Source of the DNA: an uncultured Pseudoxanthomonas sp.
Lineage (GTDB): Bacteria; Pseudomonadota; Gammaproteobacteria; Xanthomonadales; Xanthomonadaceae
Length of the DNA: 49,259 nucleotides
Direction of reading: 5' to 3'
Assembly: GCA_937975725.1 (NCBI GenBank)
Contig: CALJUL010000068.1
Coordinates: 1-49,259, forward strand
In this document: positions 41,254 to 49,259 of the stretch, one piece after another
Layout of the letters: every line of letters starts with the position of its first letter
Numbering within the stretch: position 1 is the first letter of the stretch
Notes under the pieces: generated by a model
Databases searched by the model: none
Told to the model about the DNA's origin: nothing
Seen by the model: the letters and a program-made list of their open reading frames with translations, nothing else
Program-made: the position numbers and the translations under genes

Positions 41254-41721
41254 ATGAGCGATTCTCCCGAACCCGCGCGGATCTGGGTGGACGCCGATGC
41301 CTGCCCGGGCCCGGTGAAAGAGATCCTGTTCCGCGCCGCCGAACGTGCGCGCGTGCCGGTCACCCTGGTCGCCAACCAATGGCTGCGGACGCCGGCTTCC
41401 CGCTTCGTCCGCGCCTTGCAGGTGCAGGGCGGCTTCGACGCGGCCGACGACGCCATCGCCGAGCGCGCCGCGCCCGGCGACCTGGTGGTCACCCAGGACA
41501 TCCCGCTGGCGGCGCGGGTGTTGGCCAAGGGCGCGCAGGCCATCGACCCGCGCGGCGGGCGCTTCACCCAGGACAACATCGCCGAACGCCTGTCGATGCG
41601 GAACTTCATGGACGAACTACGCGGCGCCGGCGTGCAGACCGGCGGCCCGGCCACCTTCAACGCCCGCGACCGCCAGGCGTTCGCCGGCCAATTGGACCGC
41701 TGGCTGGCCGCGCGGCGCTGA
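41254..41721 (+). CDS. YaiI/YqxD family protein (DUF188)
   Basis: A 155-residue cytoplasmic protein of the YaiI/YqxD family, which has a PIN-like nuclease fold without a firmly known activity. The acidic IWVDADACPGPVKEIL near the N-terminus, TLVANQ, GDLVVTQDIPLAARVLAKGA and FTQDNIAERLSMRNFMDELR are canonical. The DUF6122 gene starts 27 bases after the stop. The upstream region is divergent with the DUF900 gene. Confidence 0.93.
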   Translation: MSDSPEPARIWVDADACPGPVKEILFRAAERARVPVTLVANQWLRTPASRFVRALQVQGGFDAADDAIAERAAPGDLVVTQDIPLAARVLAKGAQAIDPRGGRFTQDNIAERLSMRNFMDELRGAGVQTGGPATFNARDRQAFAGQLDRWLAARR

Positions 41722-41748
41722 CGCCACGCCACGACCGACCACGCCGCG

Positions 41749-42069
41749 ATGCCCGACCTCGAACTCCGCCCCCTGCTCCACCTGGTGCTGCACGTCGTCG
41801 TGCCCGTGGCCGCCGCGCGGCTGTTCTGGCCGAAGGCGTGGAAGCGCGCGGCACTGTGGATGCTGGCCGGCTGGGCGATCGACATCGACCACGTGCTGGC
41901 CGAGCCGGTCTACGCCCCGGGCCGTTGCAGCCTGGGCTTCCACCCGCTGCACACCTGGCCGGCCATCGCGGTCTATGCCGGACTCGCGGTCCCGGCCAGG
42001 ACGCGCTGGTTCGGCACCGGCCTGCTGATCCACATCGCGCTGGACGGGATCGACTGCCTGCTCATGTGA
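41749..42069 (+). CDS. DUF6122 membrane protein
   Basis: A 106-residue integral membrane protein of the DUF6122 family, with three helices (about 8-25, 34-48 and 68-84). Conserved polar residues in WAIDIDHVLA and HPLHTWPAIAVY, and HIALDGIDC near the end, suggest a buried metal or ion site; this is reasoning from composition and not a known activity. It follows yaiI closely and is followed by a stem-loop. Confidence 0.85.
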   Translation: MPDLELRPLLHLVLHVVVPVAAARLFWPKAWKRAALWMLAGWAIDIDHVLAEPVYAPGRCSLGFHPLHTWPAIAVYAGLAVPARTRWFGTGLLIHIALDGIDCLLM

Positions 42070-42083
42070 GCACCCGCTGCGGC

Positions 42084-42112
42084 TGCGGAATCGGGGTTGG
42101 TCCGATTCCGCA
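42084..42112 (+). terminator. Stem-loop after the DUF6122 gene
   Basis: An 11-bp perfect stem (TGCGGAATCGG with CCGATTCCGCA) with a 7-base loop GGTTGGT, 15 bases after the stop codon. No T run follows, so it may end transcription weakly or protect the 3' end of the message. Confidence 0.6.
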
Positions 42113-42611
42113 AGGAACTGGCTGCATCGGCGAACCAGCGCGTGGAAACATACCTGCGGTTGGATCCGCGGCATGCCGGGAAACGGGAATGGCAACGCAA
42201 TGCTGCCGCTTCGTCTGCAACCAAGACGACGAGGCCGGACACCGGCACGGCGGCGTCGACCTCGCATTGCCCGCGCATCGCCGATGGCCTGTCCGCATCG
42301 TCCTCGGCCGATGCCCCGTGCATGCAGGAACAGGCGGGTACGCGCGCCTCCATGCAGCGAAAACAGCCAAGCACTCCGGCAGCGATCCCATTGCGCTTTT
42401 GCACGCCACATCTCGTGCCATCCGAAGCGAATACCCGATTCGCACGTATTCGCGGCGCTGCGCGGGCCTTCAGGCACGCGCCCGCGTTATCGCGTAGGAT
42501 GGCCTGGTCCCACCTCGTGCGTCCCGTCCGACCGCCAACATCGTCGCTCGATGCGCTTTCCTTCCACGCGTCTCCGTTCTGTTTCGTGACGACGCCCTTC
42601 CGGGAGCGCCC
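42113..42611. other. Intergenic region without recognised genes
   Basis: About 500 bases between the stem-loop and the small cysteine-rich frame. Open frames exist on both strands, but their translations show no recognised family, no helical or membrane pattern, and weak third-position GC bias, so I do not call them. Confidence 0.5.
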
Positions 42612-42761
42612 ATGCCGGGCTGTCAGCTCTGCAAGTTCCATCCTGTCTTCACGGAAGAGTCCGCGCAGGGCCGGCACCTGCTGACGTGCGGCCGGCCTGT
42701 CGCCCAGATGTCATCGCGCCCTGGCTGCTGCTCGTCTTGCCGAAGCAGGCCGGGTGCATGA
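42612..42761 (+). CDS. Possible 49-residue cysteine-rich small protein
   Basis: A short frame starting MPGCQLCKFHP and ending SSRPGCCSSCRSRPGA, with six cysteines (C4, C7, C26, C39, C40, C43). The pairs CxxC and CCxxC could bind a metal. GGGAG lies six bases before the ATG and the stop codon overlaps the ATG of the YkgJ gene (ATGA), as in coupled genes. Third-position GC is only moderate for this genome, so it may be chance. Confidence 0.4.
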   Translation: MPGCQLCKFHPVFTEESAQGRHLLTCGRPVAQMSSRPGCCSSCRSRPGA

Positions 42762-43075
42762 GCACGGCCGTTGCCGCCCCGGAACCATTGTGTTCGCGCT
42801 GCGATGCGGTGTGCTGCCGACTCACCGTGGTGCTGCAGCCGGAAGACCGCATTCCCGCACACTTGGCCACGCGCACCGCGGCGGGGCTGGAAGTGATGGC
42901 GCGCGATGCGGAGGGCTGGTGCGTGGCAATCGACGCCGCGCGCATGTGCTGTTCGATCTACGACTCCCGCCCGGAGATCTGCCGGCGGTTCGCGATGTCC
43001 GGCCCCTATTGTCTCGACGTGCGCGCCGACTACCTGGACCGCACCACCCGCGGCATTCCGCTCACGCTCTACTGA
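42758..43075 (+). CDS. YkgJ-family cysteine-cluster protein
   Basis: A 105-residue protein of the YkgJ/CxxCxxCC family, thought to bind a metal or iron-sulphur cluster. Cysteines are placed as CSRCDAVCC near the N-terminus, CCSIYDSRPEICRRF in the middle and YC near the end. The function is unknown. The start at 42758 overlaps the stop of the small frame before it. The next two genes follow on the same strand at 16 and 17 bases, so this may be a small operon. Confidence 0.9.
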   Translation: MSTAVAAPEPLCSRCDAVCCRLTVVLQPEDRIPAHLATRTAAGLEVMARDAEGWCVAIDAARMCCSIYDSRPEICRRFAMSGPYCLDVRADYLDRTTRGIPLTLY

Positions 43076-43091
43076 ACCGACAGGAGACTGC

Positions 43092-43349
43092 ATGGCTCGC
43101 CCCCGCAAACCGGCGCCCACCGGCGCATCCACCGGCAGGCCGTCCGCCGGCGGCGACCGCGCGTTCTCGCGGCGCAGCGGCGGCGACGCGCTGACCCGCG
43201 AGGCCATCGCCGCGGACCTGGATACGTTCCGGCAGGCCGGCGGCAAAATCGAAGTGCTGGGCATCACCCGCACGCTGCAAAAGATCGGCCAGGACGCCGG
43301 GGCGCAACCGCCAACCGCCGATCCCGCCGCCGCCAAACCCCGCCGCTGA
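43092..43349 (+). CDS. Small conserved protein of unknown function
   Basis: An 85-residue basic protein. The N-terminal 33 residues are rich in Arg, Pro and Gly and probably disordered; the middle has LTREAIAADLDTFRQAGGKIEVLGITRTLQKIG, a short helix plus strand motif common in small proteins of gammaproteobacteria. An AGGAG lies 7 bases before the ATG at 43092, which supports the start. Its role is unknown. Confidence 0.7.
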   Translation: MARPRKPAPTGASTGRPSAGGDRAFSRRSGGDALTREAIAADLDTFRQAGGKIEVLGITRTLQKIGQDAGAQPPTADPAAAKPRR

Positions 43350-43366
43350 CCGCCCTGGAGCACGCT

Positions 43367-43555
43367 TTGCCCAAGCCCAACTACGCTTTCGAGAAACGCC
43401 AGCGCGAACTGGCCAAGAAAAAGAAGCTGGAAGAAAAGCAGGCCCGCAAGCGCGAGACGCGCGATCCCGCCGCCCCGGAGTCACCGGCAACGGCCCCTGT
43501 CGCGGAAGCCGGCACGCCCGCCTCGCCTGCACCACGCATCCATCGCCGGCCGTGA
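43367..43555 (+). CDS. Small basic protein with a Lys-rich helix (TTG start)
   Basis: A 62-residue protein starting PKPNYAFEKRQRELAKKKKLEEKQARKRE, a charged helix found in small proteins of many proteobacteria, followed by an Ala/Pro-rich tail. TTG at 43367 follows CTGGAG with 6 bases of spacing; no ATG is available. The family may bind nucleic acid, but this is guesswork from charge. It is the last gene of the small cluster. Confidence 0.75.
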   Translation: MPKPNYAFEKRQRELAKKKKLEEKQARKRETRDPAAPESPATAPVAEAGTPASPAPRIHRRP

Positions 43556-43929
43556 GCCGCGGCCTGGACGATGCGTTCACTGCCGGCTCCCAGCAGCATG
43601 TGGGCCGGCAGGCCCGGAGCAGCATGATTCGCGAATGACGTCAGTTACACCTGCTCCAAGGGATGGAGCGCGAAAGAACTTTCCCCCGCAATGACGGGGA
43701 GAGGACCATCGGCAGGTTCCCTCGCACGCCGGACAACGACGGGAACACGCATCCGTCACGCCCCTTGCCAGCCGTCCGCTTTCGCGGCACCGCCCCTGCG
43801 GAACGGTGCACGCGGCATTCCCTTCATCGCAAGCCGCGGCGCCGATCCCGGACAGGCAGTGCCGTGCTTCTTCCTCGACGATCACCCCACCCGGCAATCC
43901 TCTCCCGCGATGCCCCGCAAGGCGCCGCC
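43556..43929. other. Intergenic region without recognised genes
   Basis: These 374 bases separate the small gene cluster from the LD-carboxypeptidase gene (convergent). A short hairpin CCCCG-caatga-CGGGG is present near 43684. Nothing else stands out. Confidence 0.5.
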
Positions 43930-44979
43930 TCAGGACTGGAACACCGGCTCCAGCAGGCGGAACGTGCCGGCGTCGGCGTCCATCTCCACCTGGCCGCCCA
44001 CCGGCACGATGAACTGCTGGCGGATGTGGCCGATCATCGCACCGCGGTAGGCCGGGATCTTCAGCGGCTTCAGGTAGTCGTCGAAGATCTGCGGCAGCGT
44101 CAGCGAGCCATAACCGTTGCCGGGATCGCAGTCGGTGCATTCGCCGAAGATCACGCCGGCGATCCTGTCCAGCGCGCCCATCAGCCGCAGCGTGCTGAAC
44201 ATGCGGTCGATGCGGTACGGGGCTTCGGACACGTCCTCCAGGAACAGGATCTTGCCGCTGAAGTCCGGCAGGTAGGGCGAACCGGCCAGCGCGGTCAGCA
44301 CGGTCAGGTTGCCGCCCACCAGTTCGCCCTGCGCCTTGCCGCCGGCGATGGTGACGGTGCGGTTCTTGCGCTGCACCAGTTCGTCGCCGGTATCGACCAC
44401 GTTCTGGTACTGCATCAGTTCGCGGTTGAAGAACACGCGGCGGAACTGGTCGGCATTGAAGCGGTTCCAGCTTCCCAGCCCCACCGGGCCGTGGAAGGTG
44501 ACCAGGCCGGTCTTGGTGTGGATGGCGTTGTGCAGGGCGGTGATGTCGGAATAGCCCAGCAGCACCTTGGGATTGCGCCGGATGAGCTCGTAGTCCAGCA
44601 GCGGCAGCAACCGAGCGGCGCCGGAGCCGCCGCGCGCGCAGACGATCGCCTTGACCTCCTTGTCGGCGAACATGGCGTTGAGGTCGCCGGCGCGGTCGGC
44701 ATCGGCGCCGGCCAGGTGGCCGCGCCGCGAAGCCAGGTGCGGGCCGGTCTTCACCTTCAGGCCCAGCGCCTCCATGGCCTCCTGGGCCAGTTGCAGGTCG
44801 AAGGGCTCGTCGGTGGCCGCCGAAGGGCTGACCAGCGCCACGGTGTCGCCGGGATTCAGTGCGACCGGCAGCAGACGCTTGCGCGGTGCGGCCGCGAACG
44901 CGGACTGGCCGGCTGCCAGCGGCAGCATCAATGAAGTAGCGGCGAGGGCCGCGGTCCCGAGGAAGTGTCGCCTGTGCAT
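43930..44979 (-). CDS. S66-family LD-carboxypeptidase (murein recycling), exported
   Basis: A 349-residue serine peptidase of the LdcA/MccF family, which removes the D-alanine from murein tetrapeptides or cleaves related peptides. The nucleophile is Ser144 (GYSDITAL); other markers are CARGGSGAARLLPLLDY, HGPVG, FLEDVSEAPYRIDRM and GHIRQQFIVPVG, which holds the likely catalytic histidine. The N-terminus MHRRHFLGTAALAATSLMLPLAAG is a twin-arginine-like signal, so it is exported, unlike cytoplasmic LdcA. Confidence 0.92.
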   Translation of the reverse strand: MHRRHFLGTAALAATSLMLPLAAGQSAFAAAPRKRLLPVALNPGDTVALVSPSAATDEPFDLQLAQEAMEALGLKVKTGPHLASRRGHLAGADADRAGDLNAMFADKEVKAIVCARGGSGAARLLPLLDYELIRRNPKVLLGYSDITALHNAIHTKTGLVTFHGPVGLGSWNRFNADQFRRVFFNRELMQYQNVVDTGDELVQRKNRTVTIAGGKAQGELVGGNLTVLTALAGSPYLPDFSGKILFLEDVSEAPYRIDRMFSTLRLMGALDRIAGVIFGECTDCDPGNGYGSLTLPQIFDDYLKPLKIPAYRGAMIGHIRQQFIVPVGGQVEMDADAGTFRLLEPVFQS

Positions 44980-45311
44980 GGTGCCGCCTGTCGATGGACT
45001 GCGGCCAGCTTAGCAAGTCCGCACTCTTTCTTCGTGCGACCGTACCGTTTGAAACGGGTTCGACGCCCGTGGATGTCGGTGCCGTTCGGACGATGCAGCG
45101 GGCGGGCATTGGATATGCGGAGAGCGGTGCTGTTGCACCTGCCGAGGCCCGGTCAAGTCCGCGGGCGGCGATCCGGCCTGTCGGCAGCGCCACGATGCAG
45201 TCCATGGCCGGAACCACCGGCTTTGGCTGTCCGGCCTGCATTCCCACCAAAGCGAACGACGCGGCATTACGCACGCCCGCACATGGGCAACACTTCACCA
45301 TCTGCACGGCA
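44980..45311. other. Intergenic region without recognised genes
   Basis: These 332 bases lie between two minus-strand genes, downstream of the membrane protein and upstream of the LD-carboxypeptidase. No frame is recognisable, and no clear promoter boxes were found by eye. Confidence 0.5.
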
Positions 45312-45842
45312 TCAGAGCCCCAGATGCGCCTGCAATGCGCGGCGCACGCGTTCGGCATAGTGCTCGGAACCGTAACGGCCGGCGTCGAACACGCCGCCGG
45401 GCCCGGCGGCGGCACTCATGCCGGAAAAGGTCGGCTTGGGCACCACGACCACCTGCCAGGCCAGTCCGTCATCATCCGCGTCGTCGAGGTGGCGCACGTC
45501 CACCGCGGCAACATTCGTAGCGCTGAGCCGCGTGCTCGCCTCGCGCCCCCATGTGCGGCGGCTGACGACGATGGCGCGTGGCGGATAGCGCCAGGCTTCG
45601 CCTCCGCCCGACAGGCCGATCCGCACGAACTGCAGACCGACGACCGCGGCGCCCATGATGATGACGGCGAACACCGGCGTGGCGATGCCGACCGGCCACA
45701 GACCGCGGCCCAGTTCCCACGCGGGCATCGCCATCGCGAACAGGCCGAAGGCGAAGAACAGCAGGCGCAGCGGCCAAGGGAAGTGCCGGCGGACCAGCGG
45801 AAGGTCCGAGTCGAGAACGTCGGCGAGGTCAGCGGCGGGCAT
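45312..45842 (-). CDS. Membrane protein of unknown function
   Basis: A 176-residue protein with two hydrophobic helices (about residues 24-46 and 50-72), followed by a soluble C-terminal part (AIVVSRRTWGREASTRLSATNVAAVDVRHLDDADDDG...WQVVVVPKPTFSGMSAAAG) resembling the PH-like domain seen in small two-helix membrane proteins. The start at 45842 puts the helices at the usual place; a longer frame has no recognised content. No function can be given. Confidence 0.7.
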   Translation of the reverse strand: MPAADLADVLDSDLPLVRRHFPWPLRLLFFAFGLFAMAMPAWELGRGLWPVGIATPVFAVIIMGAAVVGLQFVRIGLSGGGEAWRYPPRAIVVSRRTWGREASTRLSATNVAAVDVRHLDDADDDGLAWQVVVVPKPTFSGMSAAAGPGGVFDAGRYGSEHYAERVRRALQAHLGL

Positions 45843-45927
45843 GGCGCCATGGTAGCCATTGCAGTGCCGCCCTGCACTGCCGCTCATTCCCTGCCGGCTC
45901 TTCCTGTCCCCGACCGGGCCGCAGGCG

Positions 45928-48288
45928 CTAGACGTCCCATCGCGGCCGCTGTTCGATCTCGGCGATCACGCCGGGCAAGGCGGCCGCGTCCACGGGCGGG
46001 GAAAACCAGTACCCCTGCGCGGCGAAGCAATGCATCCTGCGCAAGGCTTCCGCGGTCTGCACGTCCTCCACGCCTTCCGCCACCACGTGCATGCCGAGCC
46101 GGCGCGCCAGGCGGATCGTCGAACCCACGATCGCCGCGCTCGCCTCGTGCTTCAGCAGGTTGCAGATGAAGCTCTTGTCCAGCTTCAGTTCCTCCACCGG
46201 CATGTCCTGCAGGTAGGCGAGCGAGCTGTAGCCGGTGCCGTAGTCGTCGATGGACAACTGCACGCCCGAGTCCGCCAGCGCCCGCAGGGTGCGCAGGCTG
46301 GTGTGGGGGTCGGACATGGCCGCCGACTCGGTGACCTCGAGCGCCAGCCGCTGCGGCGGCACCTTCGCCAGGGCGAGCTGCCGCCGCACCACGCCGGGAA
46401 GCGCGGGATCGAGCAGGCTGCACACCGACAGGTTCACCGCGACCGTCAGCTCCATGCCGCCGCGCTGCCAGGCGGCGCACTGGTCCAGCGCCATGCCCAG
46501 CACGTGCCGCGTCACTTCCGACATCAGGTCGGTGTGCTCCATCAACGGGATGAACCAGCCGGGCGACACCGTGCCGTTGACCGGATGCTCCCAGCGCAGC
46601 AGCGCCTCCACGCCGATCACCCGCATGTCCTGCAGCCTGACCTTCGGCTGGTACTGCAAGCGCAGTTGCCCTTCCGACAACGCGTCGCGCAGTTCGTTGA
46701 GCAGCAGCAGCGTGCGCGGATCGTCGCGCTTGATCTCCGCGGTGAAGCGCATCACCCCGCCCTGCTGCTGGCGCGCGCGCCGCATGGCGATGGTCGCCTG
46801 GCGGACCAGGGCGCAGGGGTCGTCGCCGTCCTGCGGCGCGATGGAGAGGCCCATGCTCGCCGAAGCCTTCAGCTTGGCACCTTCGGTCCAGACCGCGTCG
46901 CGCAGCGCCTCGTGCAGGCCCCAGGCGCGGGCTTCGGCCTGCGCCGCGTCCGCGACCGACGACATCACCACGCAGAATTCGTCGGCCCCCATGTACACGA
47001 TGGCGTCGCGCGGCGGCAGCGCGGACCGCCAGCGCCGCGCCAGTTCGCGCAGCAGCGCATCGCCGGCGCGGTGCCCGTAGGCTTCGTTGACCGCGCCGAA
47101 GCGGTCGATGTCGATGACCAGCACGGCGATGCGCGGGCCGGCCGCGAGCGCCCGCGTGATGACTTCCAGCAGCCGCCGCCGGTTGGGCAGGCCGGTCAGG
47201 TGGTCGGTATCCGCGGCCAGCACCAGTTCGTCGCGCTGGCGTTCGACCCGGTCGCGCAGGCCGCGCAGGCGCCACCACAACAACAGCGCGGCGAAGCCGG
47301 TAACCAGCACCGCGGCCACGGTTCCGGGCGCGGCGCCGGGGCGGTCGGGAGCCAGCAGGCTGAGCGGCGCCGCCAGCATCGCCAGCGCGATCAGCGAAAA
47401 CCGGCCCGCGGTGCCGTCGACGCGGGAGGAATCGCGTATCGCCAGCAGGCGATGGCGGGAGGGATGCAGCGCTGCCGCGCCCCAGCAGACGTAGGCCAAC
47501 AGCCACATCAGGAACAGCGGCTTCGCCGGCGGCTGCACGCCGTAGCTCATCGCGTGGTAGACCGCATCCGCGCAGGTCCACGACACCAGTCCCAGCACCA
47601 GCAGCTTGAGCGAAGGCGAACGCGTTTCCGGTGCGCTGGCGAGCCATGCGGCGAGCGCCAGCAGGCCGAGATCGCCGATCGGGTACAGCATGCGGAAGCG
47701 ATGCGGCGCCGGCAGCGGCGGGGCCTGTTCCAGCGTGGGCTGCACGAACAGCCACCATCCCACCAGCCCGGCGCACAGCAGGACCACCACGCCGTCGAGC
47801 AGGCCCGACCAGGAGATCGGGCCGCTCGTCCGGTTGCGGATGAAGCCGAGCAGGCCTACGGCGAACACGCCGGTCGCCAGCGTATACAGCGCATCCGCCG
47901 GGGTCAGCCTCAGCGCCGTGGCGCCGGCGTCGTCCATGCTCGCCTGCACGAACGCACCGGCGACGAACAACGCATGCGCGAGGGCCAGCCACCACCACGG
48001 CCCCATGCGTTTGCCATGCACCTGCACGGCGCCGATGACCAGGCCCAGCGTGCCCCACCACGCCAACGCACCGCCGTACCAGCGCCACTGGAGCAACCCG
48101 ATGGCGATGCCGGCCAGCGTGAACACCCACCACGCATGTCCCAAGCGCCCCGTCGCCATGGGAAACCATTCGCGTCGCGCAGCGCTCATCCAGGCTGCCA
48201 CGTGCCGCATGCTCAACACAGAAGCCGATCCCCGCCCCGCGAACCCGCGAGGCCTGATGTCACAGTCAAGAGATCCGGGTCCATCCAC
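45928..48288 (-). CDS. Membrane GGDEF-EAL protein with degenerate GGDEF, active-looking EAL
   Basis: A 786-residue c-di-GMP enzyme. Residues 50-340 hold about nine membrane helices of an unassigned sensor. The GGDEF domain (about 352-518) has GADEF at 434-438 in place of GGDEF; the preceding residues show RSALPPRDAIVYM, without an RxxD I-site at the usual place. The EAL domain (about 540-786) has E561-A-L (EALLRWEHP), AVNLSVCSL, EVTES, IDDYGTGYSS, LKLDKSFI, VVAEGVED and QGYWFSPP, i.e. the metal and substrate residues of an active phosphodiesterase. I expect degradation of c-di-GMP, with the GGDEF domain perhaps sensing GTP. Start at 48288 is the best of several. Confidence 0.9.
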   Translation of the reverse strand: MDGPGSLDCDIRPRGFAGRGSASVLSMRHVAAWMSAARREWFPMATGRLGHAWWVFTLAGIAIGLLQWRWYGGALAWWGTLGLVIGAVQVHGKRMGPWWWLALAHALFVAGAFVQASMDDAGATALRLTPADALYTLATGVFAVGLLGFIRNRTSGPISWSGLLDGVVVLLCAGLVGWWLFVQPTLEQAPPLPAPHRFRMLYPIGDLGLLALAAWLASAPETRSPSLKLLVLGLVSWTCADAVYHAMSYGVQPPAKPLFLMWLLAYVCWGAAALHPSRHRLLAIRDSSRVDGTAGRFSLIALAMLAAPLSLLAPDRPGAAPGTVAAVLVTGFAALLLWWRLRGLRDRVERQRDELVLAADTDHLTGLPNRRRLLEVITRALAAGPRIAVLVIDIDRFGAVNEAYGHRAGDALLRELARRWRSALPPRDAIVYMGADEFCVVMSSVADAAQAEARAWGLHEALRDAVWTEGAKLKASASMGLSIAPQDGDDPCALVRQATIAMRRARQQQGGVMRFTAEIKRDDPRTLLLLNELRDALSEGQLRLQYQPKVRLQDMRVIGVEALLRWEHPVNGTVSPGWFIPLMEHTDLMSEVTRHVLGMALDQCAAWQRGGMELTVAVNLSVCSLLDPALPGVVRRQLALAKVPPQRLALEVTESAAMSDPHTSLRTLRALADSGVQLSIDDYGTGYSSLAYLQDMPVEELKLDKSFICNLLKHEASAAIVGSTIRLARRLGMHVVAEGVEDVQTAEALRRMHCFAAQGYWFSPPVDAAALPGVIAEIEQRPRWDV

Positions 48289-49259
48289 TAGCCTCTGGAG
48301 CGATTTTTCCCCGCGCGGAATCTAGCACGCTTGCACGATGCGACATGTGCCGACTGCACGAAAGTAGGAGGCATTCGATGCAAACCCGCGACTAATGTGA
48401 AATGAACGGATGGGACCTCGATGTGGTTCGCTTCGGCAGAGCTCATTCGAGAGGATGCGGGCTCAGGTTGCTTGCATGTTCGTGCGATTTTGAGTCGTTC
48501 ATCGACACCGCGTTGATGGAACCAGGTGCCACTGTGCTGATCCCGTGCCTGACGGCCCGTCATGGCGGTCGGGGCTGAAAGGCTGCGCTGCGATTTTCGA
48601 GTAGGTACGACGTTCTGTCGCTTCCTTTCCGTGCCATGTTGTGGCAGGACGTTCCTGCATCATGCTTGCGGCGTTCTGCCTCATCTCCATGTCGTCTAGT
48701 GCGGCAGTGACTGGCTGTCCTTTACTGTTCGGCCGACTCGCTTCCGTTCACGGACCGCACCGCCTGCAATGACCATTGCGATGTGCGTGACATCGACGTG
48801 CATCAATTGCAAGCGTCTACCGATGCGCGCCTAGTCTCTTTCTTGCCATGTCGAAGACATGCGGGAGGTGGCGACCACTTGATGCAGCGTCCAGGCCGGC
48901 AACACACGGATTGCATTGGTTGGCTCCACTATGGGAACGTCATCAAGGAAAGGCGCAAGCCATGCGGGCGGATGGCTGCAACCATGGCGGCGCCGCCTTG
49001 CGGCATTCGACGCCATCCCCGCACGCGCAGGTCGCGGAAGCCGCGCAGGCCATCGCAGGCCGGAGGCACACTCGGCCCGACGCAATCATCCGGCCTCCCT
49101 TGTCGCCCGCCCTGCCGCGCGACGACAGGGGTACCCCCGGAGGCCTGGGAACCATGCCGCCGCTGCGGCTGTCCACATGCCGGATAGCCTCCACGCAGCG
49201 CACCCGGTAATGTCACGCCAGTTCTTCCGCCACGCCCCCCCCATGAAGCCCCCTGCCCC
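48289..49259. other. Long region without convincing genes (window end)
   Basis: About 970 bases. The first 550 or so are visibly less GC-rich than the genes around, and every open frame is short and unlike known families. The next 350 are GC-rich but also without recognisable protein. At the very end, ATG codons at 49210 and 49244 could begin a gene that continues outside the window. Candidates for what this holds are a small RNA, a decayed gene or regulatory DNA. Confidence 0.5.

Noticed and set aside
41231..41257. Eight-codon frame overlapping the YaiI start (ATGA)
   Set aside because: No ribosome binding site and no regulatory residues; short overlaps like this are expected by chance.
42097..42684. 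195-codon plus-strand frame in the gap after DUF6122
   Set aside because: Ser/Ala/Arg-rich translation without a family, structure pattern or strong codon bias, and it overlaps the 49-residue frame.
45859..48291. 810-codon plus-strand frame opposite the GGDEF-EAL gene
   Set aside because: Antisense shadow of a protein with clear GGDEF and EAL motifs.
1..49259. Mobile elements, CRISPR arrays, tRNA or rRNA genes
   Set aside because: Looked for transposase motifs, regularly spaced direct repeats, tRNA cloverleaf signatures (GGTTCGAATCC-like) and rRNA; none found.

Overview
The window is about 49 kb of very GC-rich, densely coding DNA. Overlapping start/stop codons are common, open frames run long on the antisense strand, and gene content points to a gammaproteobacterium of the Xanthomonadaceae/Lysobacteraceae type (Pseudoxanthomonas, Lysobacter or Luteimonas-like; genus not resolved). 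Support for this comes from DUF6164 and DUF6122 proteins, TIGR03862 and HI0933 flavoproteins, many secreted peptidases, several c-di-GMP enzymes, and GTAG-headed palindromic repeats. I see no rRNA, tRNA, CRISPR array, insertion sequence, phage module or plasmid origin. Most of the window reads as ordinary chromosome.

Layout. Bases 1-7.4 kb hold a truncated POT peptide transporter, a secreted M14 carboxypeptidase, a ZIP metal transporter, and a compact locus of a lysozyme-inhibitor-like lipoprotein, a barnase-type RNase and a barstar, followed by the RNA helicase dbpA. Bases 7.4-15.5 kb hold cspA, yaeQ, a flavoprotein, a Tat-type esterase, trhO-selO, DUF6164 and an FKBP lipoprotein. This stretch is punctuated by four long fold-back repeats. 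Bases 15.5-20.9 kb hold a serine hydrolase, a second flavoprotein, RidA, DUF998 and a MASE2-GGDEF cyclase.

Bases 21-25.1 kb, all on the minus strand, are the most interesting part. A SonM-like split borosin N-methyltransferase overlaps a GNAT acetyltransferase. These are followed by a 95-residue protein with the build of a borosin precursor: a helical binding domain, a short hydrophobic putative core and an acidic tail. The 3' end of that gene overlaps the start of a periplasmic-sensor diguanylate cyclase gene. This looks like a RiPP locus physically linked to c-di-GMP signalling.

Bases 25.2-42 kb hold trxC's neighbour (a transglutaminase-like/TPR protein), S9, M13 and second M14 peptidases, thpR, an autoregulated MarR-GNAT gene with a probable leaderless promoter, an HDOD protein, a DksA-like zinc-finger protein, VOC, DUF900, YaiI and DUF6122 proteins. 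Bases 42-49 kb hold a cluster of small genes around a YkgJ-type cysteine-cluster protein, an LD-carboxypeptidase, and a large GGDEF-EAL protein with a degenerate GGDEF site. The last 970 bases have no convincing gene.

Functions were assigned by reading translated sequence, motifs and context. No database search was run, and family names rest on recognised motifs.
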